Shown: positions 45,632 to 56,099 of the stretch, one piece after another
Numbering within the stretch: position 1 is the stretch's first letter
Layout of the letters: every line of letters begins with the position of its first letter
Origin: Lewinellaceae bacterium
Lineage (GTDB): Bacteria; Bacteroidota; Bacteroidia; Chitinophagales; Saprospiraceae
Reading direction: 5' to 3'
Assembly (NCBI GenBank): GCA_020636355.1
Contig: JACJYB010000001.1
Coordinates: forward strand, 372,001-436,000
Length of the DNA: 64,000 nucleotides
The notes under the pieces: model-generated
The model's database searches: none
Told to the model about the DNA's origin: nothing
The model's input: only the letters and a program-made list of their open reading frames with translations
Position numbers and translations under genes: made by a program

Positions 45632-46396
45632 TCAATTTTTAGCCTTTGAGGGCTTCCTGGACCTCCTTTTATAACTCCGGCCAATATTCAGTTGTGTTTC
45701 CCCTACGGAGATCTCCTGGGTGGAATAGCTGGTGATCTTGTCCTTGTTTACAATAAATGAACGGTGGATTCGAAGGAATTTGGAAGGCAGGGACTCCGCC
45801 AGATGACTGATCTTTTCTTTGGTGAGAATGGATTCTGCTGAGGTATGGATAGAAACATAGTCGGAATGGCTTTCAATATATTCGATGTCCCGGTACAGAA
45901 TTTTGGCCATTTTGCGGTTGGATAAGACTTCCAGATAGGGTTCCTCCTGTTTTGATTTTTCAAGAAGCAGCTCATTGATCTTTTTTTGTGGTCGCCCACT
46001 TGTTGAAGCAGTAAAAGGAATGACCCAAGGAAGACTAAAAAATAGAGAACGACAGCCAGGATCAACGTGTCGGACGCATTGGGGTTGAGGTTGTGAAAAC
46101 TAAAGTTGCCCAGGTAAATAAATGAGAACATCAGGACGATAGTCTCCAGATAAAGGATACCACCAGGGCGTAAAAAGTATACAGTCCAAACCGGAAGTAT
46201 TCTTTTTAAAAGGAATCTGGGGACCAGGTAATAATTAAAAAGTAGGAAGTCCCCAGTACGATGGGTAACAGCATGGCAATGAAATAAAAGCTGCCAGATT
46301 ATTATTCCAGGATCGTCCGAAGAGGACCGTAAGGAATAACAGGACGAAAGCCCAATAGATGATGTGGTAAATCGATTCTGGTGATTTATTGCGCAT
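45632..46396 (-). CDS. Membrane-bound LytTR-domain transcription regulator, three frameshifts
   Basis: About 253 residues from the ATG at 46396 (MRNKSPESIYHIIYWAFVLL). The N-terminal half has several membrane segments: IYHIIYWAFVLLFLTVLF, ETIVLMFSFIYLGNFSF, LILAVVLYFLVFLGSFLLLL. A short coiled linker leads into a LytTR DNA-binding domain: DIEYIESHSDYVSIHTS, ILTKEKISHLAESLPSKFLR, IHRSFIVNKDKITSYSTQEI and LNIGRSYKRR at the end. The F-x-R-[IV]-H-R-S-[FY]-[IL]-V-N element is diagnostic. The protein combines a membrane sensor with DNA binding and has no receiver domain. It is convergent with the lyase-like gene (two bases apart) and divergent from the MotA/TolQ-like gene, which is a candidate target. 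Confidence 0.75.
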
Positions 46397-46486
46397 TTCT
46401 GACGCCGATTTGACTGCAATGTCGGTAATTATTGACAGCCGGCATGTCCTGGTCGGTAAACGACCTGTTTTCGACCGGATACGACC

Positions 46487-46518
46487 TTGCAGGTTCAGAC
46501 ATCCGCAGGGTAATTTAG
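46487..46518 (+). promoter_or_regulatory. Possible promoter of the MotA/TolQ-like gene
   Basis: TTG (46487-46489), 21 bases, then TAATTTAG (seven of eight matches to TAnnTTTG). The ATG is 33 bases after the -7 box. Confidence 0.35.
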
Positions 46519-46551
46519 CCTTGCAATTTAACATCAACGAAATGATCAATT

Positions 46552-46923
46552 ATGAAAGATCTCTTTAACATGGGCGGCCCGCTCCTAATGGGCATTTTGA
46601 CCATTTTATTACTGGCTATGATTGCCTGGTATGTGGTTACCTTCCTGGCATACCGCAACGGAAGCGAACCCAAAGCAGCATTGGCAAAACTCAGCCATGG
46701 AAAATCACTTGGATTATTTGCAATGATCATGGGTATTTTGGGTCAGTTGATTGGCCTTTATCAGGCTTTTAGCGCTATCGAAGGCGCCGGCGATGTGTCT
46801 CCTGCACTGGTAATGGGTGGATTGAAGGTTTCAATGATTACAACCATTTATGGAGTCATCATTTACCTGATCGCTCTGATTATCTGGCTTGTCCTGTCGG
46901 TCATGGTTGGAAAGTCCAGATGA
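46552..46923 (+). CDS. Short MotA/TolQ/ExbB-like proton channel protein
   Basis: 123 residues, shorter than ExbB/TolQ (about 220) or MotA. Three hydrophobic segments are visible: GPLLMGILTILLLAMIAWYVV, SLGLFAMIMGILGQLIGLYQ and ISMI-type VSMITTIYGVIIYLIALIIW. The second and third contain the family core (GLxxxILGxLIGLYxAFxAI, GLKVSMITTIYGVIIYL), with the conserved Thr/Ser-rich Gly helix that lines the ion path. The large cytoplasmic loop is missing. In the family these proteins work with a D-type partner (ExbD, TolR, MotB); none is adjacent. It stands alone, with a LytTR gene on one side and an M20 peptidase on the other. Confidence 0.7.
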   Translation: MKDLFNMGGPLLMGILTILLLAMIAWYVVTFLAYRNGSEPKAALAKLSHGKSLGLFAMIMGILGQLIGLYQAFSAIEGAGDVSPALVMGGLKVSMITTIYGVIIYLIALIIWLVLSVMVGKSR

Positions 46924-47033
46924 ACCCTGACCGGCTGCAAGGAGGTCGTTGGCCGATTCATTGCCTGAATAAAAGGAGGGATTGGCCAGCGTCCCCTTGA
47001 GCACTTAATAGTACCATCCACGATACCACTTTG

Positions 47034-48464
47034 CTATTCGTTCTGGTTCCGAATAAATAAATGGTAGAACTGTACAATCTCCTTATAATTATCCGTGGCA
47101 AGATGCTCGTTAATCCCATGAAAGCCTGTAATGCCAGCCATAGATACACGAATGGGAAAGAACCGGTAGGCATTTTCAGAGATGGGCTGATAATGTTTGG
47201 TATCCGTACCGCCACTGATTAATCCGGGTGTAACCACCATATCCGGCCACAATTGTTGGACGGTTTTTTCAATTGTCTTATAACTTGATGCTTCGAAATC
47301 TGAAACCGGTGACGGTTCGTTTCGATTGGTCACGGACTTAACGGTGATGCGATCATCATCAATGGTCGAGATGATGTGTTGCAACACCTCTTCCGTGGTT
47401 TCACCGGTCATCACCCGGAAATTCACGACAGCGCTCGCACTTGTCGGAATGATGTTGTCTTTAACTCCCCCTTTAAATATAGTTGGCGCTGTGGTCGTAT
47501 GTGCATTGAGCACTTCGAGTATTTTCTTGCCAAATAGCCAGCTATTCGCAAAAGCCATTTTTTGGGTAAAGGGATAATAAGGGCCCATTTTCGCCATTTG
47601 TGCTTTTAGCAAAGGGATGCTCTTGTACGGGAATTGATGATCTTCCAGCTTGGTGATAGCTCTGGCCAGGGACCCGATGGTATTATCGGGGGTCGGCATC
47701 GAAGAGTGACCTCCCGGGGTGGTTATCGATAATTCAAAGGATACGTAACCTTTTTCTGCTACGTTGATCATCGCCACGGGCCGGTCCGATCCGGTGATCA
47801 GTCCCTCCATCACCAATCCTCCCTCGTCAAGGACAAATTCCAACTGAACTCCCTGACTTTCCAGATACTTAGCTATGGATCCGGCGCCTTGTTCTCCACC
47901 GATTTCTTCATCGTGACCAAATGCCAGGTAGATGGTGCGATCGGGTTGAAATCCGGATTGAAGTAACATTTCGACCGATTCCATGATAGCCATCAGGCTT
48001 ACTTTGTCATCCATGCTGCCCCGGCCGTAGATCATGCCATTTTTAATTTCACCGGAAAAAGGTGGAGCTTCCCAGTTATCCAGGGTGCCTTCATCTACGG
48101 GCACTACATCCATATGGGACATCAAAACGATGGGTTTGAGCGATGGATTACTACCTGGCCATTTGTAGAGCAAACTGTATTGGATGGTTTTCTTTTCCAG
48201 CAGGGAGTCGCACAGCGGGAAAGCCGCTGCAAGAAACTGGTGAAAACCGGTAAACTCCACCGAATCCGGCTGCCCCGGATAGCCATAGGAAATGGTTTTG
48301 AATTGGATGGCTTTTTGCAGCCGGAGCAAAGCATCGTCCGTGACCTCTATCGGAGTTACCGGAGTGCTGTCGGGGTTATCGGCCTTAAAAGTGATCGTTT
48401 TTACCAGAATAAAAAGGGCAAAGAGTAATACAACGCCCAGGATGGACAAAATCACCTTCTTCAT
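47034..48464 (-). CDS. M20 family metallopeptidase (PM20D1/carboxypeptidase type)
   Basis: An intact 476-residue protein. An N-terminal membrane helix (VILSILGVVLLFALFILV) anchors it. The dinuclear zinc site is complete: VLMSHMDVVPVDEG (His and Asp), GRGSMDDKVSLMAI (bridging Asp), AFGHDEEIGGEQGA (catalytic Glu and Glu), FVLDEGGLVMEGL (Asp), and GFHGINEHLATDNY (His). The lid domain includes TPGGHSSMPTPDNTIG. It cleaves dipeptides or N-acyl amino acids; the mammalian PM20D1 relative makes N-acyl amino acids. The catalytic part is probably periplasmic. Monocistronic. Confidence 0.85.
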   Translation of the reverse strand: MKKVILSILGVVLLFALFILVKTITFKADNPDSTPVTPIEVTDDALLRLQKAIQFKTISYGYPGQPDSVEFTGFHQFLAAAFPLCDSLLEKKTIQYSLLYKWPGSNPSLKPIVLMSHMDVVPVDEGTLDNWEAPPFSGEIKNGMIYGRGSMDDKVSLMAIMESVEMLLQSGFQPDRTIYLAFGHDEEIGGEQGAGSIAKYLESQGVQLEFVLDEGGLVMEGLITGSDRPVAMINVAEKGYVSFELSITTPGGHSSMPTPDNTIGSLARAITKLEDHQFPYKSIPLLKAQMAKMGPYYPFTQKMAFANSWLFGKKILEVLNAHTTTAPTIFKGGVKDNIIPTSASAVVNFRVMTGETTEEVLQHIISTIDDDRITVKSVTNRNEPSPVSDFEASSYKTIEKTVQQLWPDMVVTPGLISGGTDTKHYQPISENAYRFFPIRVSMAGITGFHGINEHLATDNYKEIVQFYHLFIRNQNE

Positions 48465-48601
48465 AATTCATTGAAAATTTCTGCAGAAATAAATGTTACA
48501 AAATCGAATAGGCGTTCACGAGCCGGCGTGGTTCAAACACCAAATTACATATCCAATTCTTATTTTCTATGGTTGGCGCCCGAGTATTCTTCATCCATGC
48601 A

Positions 48602-48609
48602 GGGGGGGG
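48602..48609 (+). repeat. Poly-G tract (8 G) upstream of the adhesin promoter
   Basis: A run of eight G, ending 15 bases before the -33 box (48625). Runs of this length are rare here; one other G8 run lies inside trpF and keeps its frame. A tract so near a surface-adhesin promoter could vary expression. Confidence 0.5.
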
Positions 48610-48624
48610 CGTGCCTGTTAACAA

Positions 48625-48656
48625 TTTGACGATCAGGGTGTTTCGGGTTATATTTG
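48625..48656 (+). promoter_or_regulatory. Adhesin promoter
   Basis: TTTG (48625-48628), 20 bases, then TATATTTG (48649-48656), a full match to the Bacteroidota consensus at standard spacing. The ATG at 48690 is 33 bases downstream of the -7 box. Confidence 0.7.
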
Positions 48657-48689
48657 CTACGCCTGGCTGATGGAATAAATCTGAACACA

Positions 48690-51600
48690 ATGCGTAATAC
48701 CCTGAGGTTACTGATTTTATTTGTGCTGAGTGCATTACAATTACCTGCTCTTTCAGCTGCGGATTACTATTGGGTGGGAGGAAATGGTAACTGGTCGGAC
48801 ATAACCCACTGGAGGACTGCATCAGGAGGTACCACGCAGCATAACACCGTTCCTTCCGGGCGGATAATGTATTCTTTGACGCAAACAGTTTTACCGGAGC
48901 CAATCAGACGGTCACCATTGACGCACCCAACATTTATTGCCGGGATATGAACTGGACCGGGGCAACCGGTAACCCTCGATTATCAGGCACGGCGCTTCAG
49001 GCCATTAATATTTCGGGCTCGATGACCCTCATCCCAGCCATGCAATACAACCATCTGGGCGATGTAACCTTTGAGGGTAATGAAGGCGGGTTAATCATTG
49101 ATATGGCAGGCTTCCGGATCCGGCGGAATTTAAATTTCAAAGGGGGAGCAGCAGCGCGTGGACGCTCGCATCAAGTATTGCCGCTGACAGCACCTTACTC
49201 TGTACCGGAGGGAGTTTGACCACAGCGGATTTTGATATGGAGGCAGGATATCTCGAGTTAATGCCCTTGATTCAGTCCACCTGGTCTCTTGGCGGGTCTC
49301 ATCTGGTCGTCACACAAAATGGGCGACTGCTGCAAAACTATTATTATCGCTATCCAGCCCAAATTATGGGCGATTTTCTGACCATTCAACCGGGAACCTC
49401 GATCGTTGAGCTTTCTGGTGACCGGACCGATCTGATCGCAACCTCCGCTTCGAAAGTATACCTGAACGAAGTGTATTTCTCTTCGTCAACCGGATCTGGT
49501 TATCTGAGTTTCATCCGGGATGGCTATTCCGATGGCTTTGGCCCCTTTGATTTGAATGTCCTGCGCTTTAACAATAACGGTACGGTCGGCTTCAATGGAA
49601 ACACGATTGGTACTTTGCGACTGAATGCCGGTAAGGCATACCGTTTTGAAGCGGGTACGACGACCGACATCGGCACCTTGGAAGTCATGGCCTCATGCGC
49701 CCAACCGGTTACCATCCAGAGTACTACGCCGAATAACCCGGCCCGGTGGACTATTGGTGGCAACGTGGCCTTATCTTATCTTAACGTGCAGGGCATTGAG
49801 GTCAACGGTGGGACGATTACCGCAGATATGAGCTCCGATCTGGGCAGCAACAGCGGCTGGCAATTCACCAACCTGGCTGCAACCACGCTTTTTGGGTAGG
49901 AGGTACCGGTAACTGGTCGGATCCCATGCATTGGTCTGCAACCAGCGGCGGGGCTGGCGGTTCCTGCATTCCTTCTGCTGGCGATGTGGTGGTATTTGAT
50001 GAGAACTCCTTTACGAGCAATAACAATTCGGTTACCCTGGATTTGGAAGACGCCATTTGTGGAGAAATGATCTGGCGCAATATCACTCGAACGCCGCAAC
50101 TGGAAGGTTCGTCGTCAAACAGGCTCCATGTATTTGGTAGCCTGACCCTGCACCCGAATATGGTCTGGACTTTTGCCGGTGATTTGTACCTGGAAGGCAA
50201 AGCAAATGGATTGACGGTCACCTCTGCTGGCAAACGATTTCTAAAAGATGTGTATAAGACGACGGGAGGAGAATATACCATGCAGGACTCGTTCTCGCTG
50301 GCTAAAACATTTCATTTCATTGCCGGTACCTGGCGGACGAACAATTATGAATGGTACATGAATGGAATGAATGCGCGTTATACCCCTGCCCGTGCTTTGT
50401 ACCTGGGATCAAGTCTGGTAACTTTAAAAACCAACTATAGTCAATACCAGTCCCTGGAGTGGAGCATTGATGGTGACGCTTTACCCTGGATGCCGGAACC
50501 TCAACCTTGTTTTTTCAAAATGCCTATTCCTACATCTATCACTATTTCGAACAGACAAAAGTCCTTAATTACTATAGAATAAGAGTAAATAACGGTGTGT
50601 ACTCCAGCATGGATGTATATCCAGGTTATCAAGGCGACAGTGAAGTGTCCATTCAATCCTGCTATCTTGGAGGAAATGGAAACGTCTATCGCAATCATCG
50701 ATTTGGGACGCTGCAGCTGGGTGCCGGATACATTTATAAATTTGGTGAATCCGGTCAGGTCTTTCATATGGATACTTTGCTTGCTAATGGTCGTTGTGAT
50801 GCGATGGTACGCATCGAATCAAATGTCGAAGGAAGGCCTGTTCAATTCTCCAGTCCCAACATGCAACGAATTCAATACGCCATCATCCAGAATATCCAGT
50901 TTCAGGGTAATCCACTGGATCATATCGCGGAAAACTCCATTGGGGTAGGGGCTACCCCCGGATGGACGATCCAGGAATTGACAAAAGGCAGGGACTTGTA
51001 TTGGGTGGGTGGCACCGGAATCTGGCATGATCCGGCGCATTGGTCGCTTACCTCAGGGGGGCCAGGCGGAGAATGCATACCAACACCTTTCGACAATGTC
51101 TTTTTTGATGACAAATCGTTTTCGGGGCCCAATCAGGAAGTGAATTATGCGGCACAGAATTTCGTCGTCAATTTTAAAAATTTATTGTGGTCCGGCCCTC
51201 CCGCCAGTACCATCATGACCATGGACGACATGCACGCCTACGGCTCTTTTGAATTGCGGACGGACTTTACCCTGTATTTGACCGAGTTATTTTTGAAGGG
51301 AGACCTGCAAAATAATGTCCTGGACCTGCGCAATCATTTCATATGGAATTTGAATGTTGAGGGCACCGGCCAATGGACGATGCTTTCAGATTTCAATTTC
51401 AACTACATTGGACACCAGAATGGAACGCTGAATCTGGGAGAAGGTACCCATGGGGAAATAGGAACGTATTACGGTTATTCAGCCAATACGAGTCAGACCT
51501 CCGTGCTTCAGGGAGGGTCTTGTTATTTGGTTGTCAACGGAGAATATTTGACCTATTACGGGTCATTCAATATCGCGACCCAGCAGTTCGATCTGCAGGC

Positions 51601-53665
51601 AGGTAACAGCACCATCGAAATGACAAATCCTAATGCAGGGATCGTCGGTTCATTATCCCAGCTATCCTTCCACAATGTTTCATTCACCAATTCGGACGGG
51701 ATAGGAACGATTGCCAATACCTACTATAATAATGGGAATCAGGTTAAGAAAGAATGGTCTTTTCACCGGTTATCCTTGCCGGCGATGGAATCATCTACGG
51801 TCCTTCGGCTACCGACTCGCTATTATTCACACCGGGCCATGGCTATGTGCTGGAAAGCACCCTTCAACATAAAATCAACGATTACTGGCAGATTCGGGGA
51901 AATAACTGTGCCCGGATTCGTCTGGAGTCTACCATTCCGGGGCAGCAGTCCATCAATGTAAAGACCTCCGGTATCGTCGATGGGGCATTTATCCAAATGC
52001 GGGATCAGAAGGCTCAGGGAGGAGCCCAGTTTTTGCAGGTGCTAACAGTAACGACGTCGGCAACTCCAATACGGGTTGGCAGTTTGATGATAAACCCGGC
52101 TTCGTGGACTATGGGTTATTGGGTGAAGATGTGGTATTGTGCAACAATGCATCCTTGACTTTAAACGAAGACAATCTTATCGGCGCCAATGCTTACCTCT
52201 GGAATAACTCCGGTACGGACTATTTCTATGAGGTGACGACACCGGGGCAATATTTTGTACAGGCTACCTACGACAACAACTGCATATTGTACGACACCAT
52301 AGCCGTATTAGCCGCCCAGCAATTTCAGGTAGACCTGGGTAGCGATCAGACCATCTGCGCCGGTGAATCGATTACGCTTGACGGCACGGTACCTTTGAAT
52401 GGGGTGATTTATTCATGGGAAAATGGTTCGACCGATCCCATGCTGACCACGGATACTTCCGGGCAGTACATATTGGCAGCTACCCTGACCGGATGCGTTT
52501 CCCGGGATACCATAGCTATTGAGGTAATTGCCTTGCCCGATCTGATGGTCGGCGCTCAGAGCCAGCAGTGTGAAGGGGATACCCTTCACCTGGATGTGAC
52601 CTTACCTGAGCTACTTACTTGTGGTCCGACCTATCGACTCAACCACAATTCAATATAACACAGGATGGCACGTATTGGGTGCAGCTGACCAAGGATGGGT
52701 GTGAGGCCGCTGACACGTTTGCCGTTGCATTTATTGCACCACCGGTAATCAACTTGCCGGATACAGCCCGACTATGCGAAGGGGAAATGGTAACACTGGA
52801 TGCCACGGTGCCGGCGGCGACTTATTTATGGACGACGGGGGAGACATCGGCCATTTTGACGGCAAGCCCGTCTTCTTCGTCCTCGATTGGAGTCCAGGTA
52901 AGTTTTGGATCCTGCTCTTCAGAGGACTCGGTGTTTATCCGGGTTCAACCCCGACCCGAATTGGAGCTGCCGCCCGATCAGGCGATTTGCCCGGGAGCAA
53001 ACGTACAGATCGTAGCGCTTACGGATGCTACTTCTGTGTTATGGAATACCGGCGATACCACTCAAAATATTGTTATTTCCCTACCTGGGACCTATACGGC
53101 CACGGTGGCCTTGGCCGGGTGTTCACGAAGTGAAAGCACAACACTCTCCTCCGTCCAGTCAGCATTTTCCGGCCTGGGTGCAGATACGACCATCTGCGAT
53201 GACATTGCCATTGATCTGGATGCCACCACTCCGGGTGCAACTTATCTCTGGAATACCGGGTCGACCGATCCGATACTGAATACCGGTGATGCGGGTATTT
53301 ACATTGTCCTTGTTGATGACGGGCAATGTCTTTACCGCGATAGCATCACCATCCAGGAGCGTCATTGTGTTTACTTTGATGCTTTTATGCCCAATACCTT
53401 TTCACCCGATGGAGATGGACGCAACGATGAGTATAAAGTATTTCTCCCGGACGATATCAACATCATCAGCTTCACACTGCAGATTTATAACCGGTGGGGT
53501 GATGTTTTATTTGAAACGTCCGACCCCAATACAGGCTGGAATGGCACGAAAAATGGCCGGCTCCTTCCTACAGACGTTTACATAGCGCGAATTTCCATCC
53601 AGTACAGTGATGACAATGGCCCGGGTACTTATCAACAGGGCGGGGATGTTTTGCTGGTGCGGTAA
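48690..53665 (+). CDS. Very large T9SS (type B) surface adhesin with WVGG modules and Ig-like repeats, seven frameshifts
   Basis: About 1,660 residues from the ATG at 48690, which starts the signal peptide MRNTLRLLILFVLSALQLPA. Three copies of a module start at YYWVGGNGNWSDITHW, LFWVGGTGNWSDPMHW and LYWVGGTGIWHDPAHW; the last two continue SGGxGGxCIPxxxD and beta-rich solenoid-like sequence. After them come four to five Ig/PKD-like repeats, for example VDLGSDQTICAGESITLDGT, LPPDQAICPGANVQIVALTD and LGADTTICDDIAIDLDATTP. The end is the gliding-motility-type C-terminal domain (MPNTFSPDGDGRNDEYKVFL, IYNRWGDVLFE, GWNGTKNGRLLPTDVYI). It is therefore an outer-surface T9SS cargo. The frames step 0-2-1-0-2-1-0-2, seven single-base losses in series. 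Role: adhesion or gliding (inference). Confidence 0.8.
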
Positions 53666-53684
53666 ATTGGTTGTAAGGCGTGCA

Positions 53685-53723
53685 TAATAAAAGCGGATAA
53701 AAATCTTGCGACTTCTACCCGCT
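53685..53723 (-). terminator. Probable terminator of the Gfo/Idh/MocA gene
   Basis: On the minus strand AGCGGGTA pairs with TATCCGCT (one G-T) across a 16-base loop, followed by TTTATT. It is 33 bases downstream of the oxidoreductase stop. Confidence 0.6.
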
Positions 53724-53755
53724 CCAAACCTAAATCCTCAGGTATTAAAAATGGT

Positions 53756-55372
53756 CTAACCAATAACTTTGTCGTACATCCCGACATTGGTTCTTAAAAG
53801 AACTTCATCAAGGTTTTCACCCGGGAGCGCGACGATCGATTCGGTCGCATGGTCCCATTCTACACGTCTGCCGGCTTTCCAGGAAATACCGCCCATGTGT
53901 GAAGACATGGCTTCTTCAAAACCCTGATCAATTCCACAGCTTACGGGAGTACCATTGCGAATGGCATTTAACCATTCTTTCAAGTGCAGGTTGGTGGAGT
54001 CAACCCGCCGGCCGTTCACATAAGTCCACAGCAAACCTTTATCTGCAAAATATTTCGAAGTTGCGGAAGTCACCGCATCGAGTTCGTCCGCTGCAGGATT
54101 ATAGGCATACATCGGTACATTTGGGTCAATGATGCCATTTTTGATTTGCTCTTTGAATCGCGTACTGTTAGGGTCAGCCCACACCGACAGGGTATTACCC
54201 AGGTCCATTGTTCCATCATGACCCATTAAGAGGGTCTGGCGGCTGAACTGATTACCCAGGGTAGCGCTGTAGACAAAGGTCATACCTTTTTCCAGTCCGG
54301 CTTCCCGGCTGGAGCCGGTCGAAAAGTCAGGATATTCCATAGATACCTGGAAATTATCCGGTACTTCGCGGCCATCGTGATGGGTATAGATACCGCCGGA
54401 TGCAACCACAGATTTGGGCATTCCCATCTTTAATACGCAGTTGATCCGGTCAAAATCGTGACTCATCAGGTCGCCTGACAGGCCCGAGCCATAGGCCCAC
54501 CATTTCCGCCAACGGAAGAAATGCTCGGCATTATAGGGGATCTTGGGCGCGGATCCTAAAAATTGCTGCCAATCGACGGTCTGTGGATTTGCTTTTTCGT
54601 GAATCTCATATTGCCATGCTCCATTGTCACTATTCCGGTTGGTATTTGTGGTGACCAAAGAAACGTGTCCCAGGATGCGCTTGTCGATGATATCCTGTGC
54701 CGTGATAAAGCTCTGGGTCTGCCGGTGTTGGTGACCGACCTGCAGGACCAGGTTTTTGGCATTGCGGACAGCATCCCTTAAAGCATAGGTTTCGGCAATG
54801 TTGTGGGTCATGGGTTTCTCCACATAGACGTGTTTGCCGGCCTGCAATGCTTTAATAGCTATCGGGGCGTGCCAGTGGTCGGGGGTGGCAATGATCACAG
54901 CGTCAATGTCCGGACTCGCCAGCATCTCTTCATGATGGCGATAGCGCTTGCAACCGTCATCTTTAAATGATTCCACCGCTTCATCAGCCCGGACATCAAA
55001 GAGATCGCATACGCCGGTAATTTTCACGTTCAGATCTTCCTGGTCCAAAAAGGCCTGTAAACGATCCGGATTATTTTTTTTCATATTGTCTATCCAGCTG
55101 GTAGTCGCTTTTCCCAGTGCCTGCAAGAGTTGCGGACCCCGGATACCAAAACCAATGATGCCTATCCGGACCGGATCACCGGCCAGGTTCGCCGTATTGT
55201 CCGGGCGTTTCGCATCAATGTTCAGTACATTGAGAATATTCTTTTTTTCCAGCTGCTGTTTTTGGGTATGCTTGATGGCGCCCCATACGGCACCGGCGGC
55301 AAATGGAATTCCCAGGAGTCCTTTTAAGGCATTCCGGCGGCCATTATCTTGATTATTTTGATCGTCATTCAT
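53756..55372 (-). CDS. Gfo/Idh/MocA family oxidoreductase with Tat-like signal
   Basis: 538 residues from the ATG at 55372. The N-terminus (NGRRNALKGLLGIPFAAGAV) has a twin-Arg pattern, so the protein is probably exported with its cofactor bound. The NAD(P) fold reads VRIGIIGFGIRGPQLLQALG, with VTGVCDLFDVRA and AVIIATPDHWHAPIAIKALQ. The catalytic Lys lies in HVYVEKPMTHNIAE. The C-terminal part is longer than in cytoplasmic family members and resembles the secreted subgroup of Bacteroidota acting on glycosides (some are NAD-dependent glycoside hydrolases). The preceding DoxX gene is 31 bases upstream on the same strand, so both are likely cotranscribed. Confidence 0.85.
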   Translation of the reverse strand: MNDDQNNQDNGRRNALKGLLGIPFAAGAVWGAIKHTQKQQLEKKNILNVLNIDAKRPDNTANLAGDPVRIGIIGFGIRGPQLLQALGKATTSWIDNMKKNNPDRLQAFLDQEDLNVKITGVCDLFDVRADEAVESFKDDGCKRYRHHEEMLASPDIDAVIIATPDHWHAPIAIKALQAGKHVYVEKPMTHNIAETYALRDAVRNAKNLVLQVGHQHRQTQSFITAQDIIDKRILGHVSLVTTNTNRNSDNGAWQYEIHEKANPQTVDWQQFLGSAPKIPYNAEHFFRWRKWWAYGSGLSGDLMSHDFDRINCVLKMGMPKSVVASGGIYTHHDGREVPDNFQVSMEYPDFSTGSSREAGLEKGMTFVYSATLGNQFSRQTLLMGHDGTMDLGNTLSVWADPNSTRFKEQIKNGIIDPNVPMYAYNPAADELDAVTSATSKYFADKGLLWTYVNGRRVDSTNLHLKEWLNAIRNGTPVSCGIDQGFEEAMSSHMGGISWKAGRRVEWDHATESIVALPGENLDEVLLRTNVGMYDKVIG

Positions 55373-55403
55373 TTTCAAACGCTTTTGATGATTAGGAAAG
55401 GAA

Positions 55404-55877
55404 TTAGGCCATTGCGGTATTTCGCTTGGTCAGGTACATGTCCAGGCCTACAAAGGCACTCGTGGGAAACAGAAATACAACCCACAATGCCCCAAATTCG
55501 ATCAGGTTTTTCGTCACAATCAGGTAATTGCCTTCAGCTTGACCTACCGCTTCCATTCCTGGCCAGGCAGGCTGGGCGAGATAAAATAATGCCATGATCA
55601 ATAGGCCGAGAATCACACCTCCGCGTGTAAAAATCCCCAGCAATAAGGAGATGCCCACGGCAATTAGCACCGCAATCGTAAGCCAGTCCACGATATTGAT
55701 CATGCTTTCGGATGAAAGCCAGCCAAACAGGCCTTTAAAAGTTTGAGCTCCGCGCAGATAACCGATGGAAGTCCATTCCGGTGTCAACAGTTTGAGCATT
55801 CCTTCGTAGAGAAAATGCCAGCCGATCAACATGCGCAAGGCTACCAGTGCAGTCAGTTGAGTTTTGGAATAAGCCAT
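55404..55877 (-). CDS. DoxX family membrane protein
   Basis: 157 residues from the ATG at 55877 (MAYSKTQLTALVALRMLIGW). Four membrane segments: TALVALRMLIGWHFLYEGML, LTIAVLIAVGISLLLGIFTR, GGVILGLLIMALFYLAQPAW and LIEFGALWVVFLFPTSAFVG. The pattern R-x-x-x-G-x-H-F-x-x-E-G-x-x-K at the start is that of DoxX-like proteins, some of which are subunits of quinol oxidases or of thiosulfate:quinone oxidoreductases. In Bacteroidota they often stand next to secreted oxidoreductases, as here. Function not established; it may pass electrons from the neighbouring enzyme to quinone (inference). The 222 bases upstream hold no gene. Confidence 0.75.
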   Translation of the reverse strand: MAYSKTQLTALVALRMLIGWHFLYEGMLKLLTPEWTSIGYLRGAQTFKGLFGWLSSESMINIVDWLTIAVLIAVGISLLLGIFTRGGVILGLLIMALFYLAQPAWPGMEAVGQAEGNYLIVTKNLIEFGALWVVFLFPTSAFVGLDMYLTKRNTAMA

Positions 55878-56099
55878 GTTGAATGATTTAGATTTGGATA
55901 AAAAATAATCTCTTCCAAATCCGATAGGATCATTTACCTTCTTGGCCAACCGAAGGAAGCTCCGTTAACTTCAGGAAGCAAGTAGCCAATTAATCAAGGG
56001 ATAACAAATGATGCAAGTCATGTGGAATGAGGAGGCTGCTTGGCCTAGAGACGTACGGAGGTCATTCATTAATTTCGAAGGCGATGTCTTCCGCCTCTG

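Noticed and set aside
12365..53665. Programmed -1 frameshifting as explanation for the frame breaks
   Set aside because: There are about 50 sites in unrelated genes, no shared slippery heptamer or downstream structure, and programmed shifts would not occur seven times in one gene.
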